Origin: JAAYJR01 sp964611525
GTDB lineage: Bacteria > Bacteroidota > Bacteroidia > Bacteroidales > Prolixibacteraceae
Direction of reading: 5' to 3'
Assembly (NCBI GenBank): GCA_964611525.1
Contig: CAZTAL010000011.1
Span: forward strand, 1-5,245
Length of the DNA: 5,245 bases
The notes under the pieces are model-generated. The model searched no databases. It was not told the DNA's origin and saw nothing but the letters and a program-made list of their open reading frames with translations. The position numbers and the translations under genes were made by a program. This document shows, piece after piece, positions 5,245 through 5,245 of this stretch; the stretch's first letter is position 1; every line of letters begins with the position of its first letter.

Positions 5245-5245
5245 A

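Noticed and set aside
4213..5245. Diversity-generating retroelement target in the fibre-like protein
   Set aside because: No reverse transcriptase, template repeat or C-type-lectin variable region is visible in the window.

Overview
The window looks like chromosome from a Bacteroidota (Bacteroidetes) organism, probably Bacteroidales or a relative. The evidence is an A+T-rich sequence, start codons behind A/T-rich leaders rather than Shine-Dalgarno sites, a secreted protein with a typical Bacteroidetes signal peptide, a tail-fibre-like surface protein built of 'VGIG' repeats, and a DUF3871-type protein, a family I know only from this phylum. These are recognitions from memory; no search was run.

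Layout. Two minus-strand genes for exported or surface proteins flank a plus-strand accessory segment. On the left (1-1649) is the N-terminal 549 residues of a secreted beta-rich protein that runs off the window. On the right (4213-5244) is the C-terminal 343 residues of a fibre- or adhesin-like protein whose start lies beyond the window. Between them, about 2.5 kb of plus-strand sequence holds a small intact ORF (1961-2347), an intrinsic hairpin terminator, the first ~76 codons of a Sak4/RecA-like ATPase (2422-2650), and most of a DUF3871 gene (2634-3291) that lacks its N-terminus and carries a one-base frameshift at 3056-3059. A second terminator-like hairpin (3296-3322), a 37-codon ORF, ~470 bp of A+T-rich noncoding DNA with repeats and palindromes, and a second, diverged DUF3871 tail (about 3932-4162) follow.

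Interpretation. The intact ancestor was probably a cassette of small protein, Sak4-like ATPase and DUF3871 protein. Sak4 ATPases belong to phage single-strand-annealing recombination modules, so a role in DNA recombination is plausible but unproven. The cassette is now decayed: one deletion joined the ATPase to the DUF3871 gene at a ~17-nt sequence that reads sensibly in both families in different frames, one C was added in a homopolymer, and only a tail remains of a second DUF3871 copy. The two tails differ mostly at silent positions, so both lineages were under protein-level selection before they decayed. The small ORF is open and preceded by palindromic and structured leader DNA, so it may still be expressed.

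No tRNA, rRNA, CRISPR array, transposase, integrase or complete recombination system is visible.
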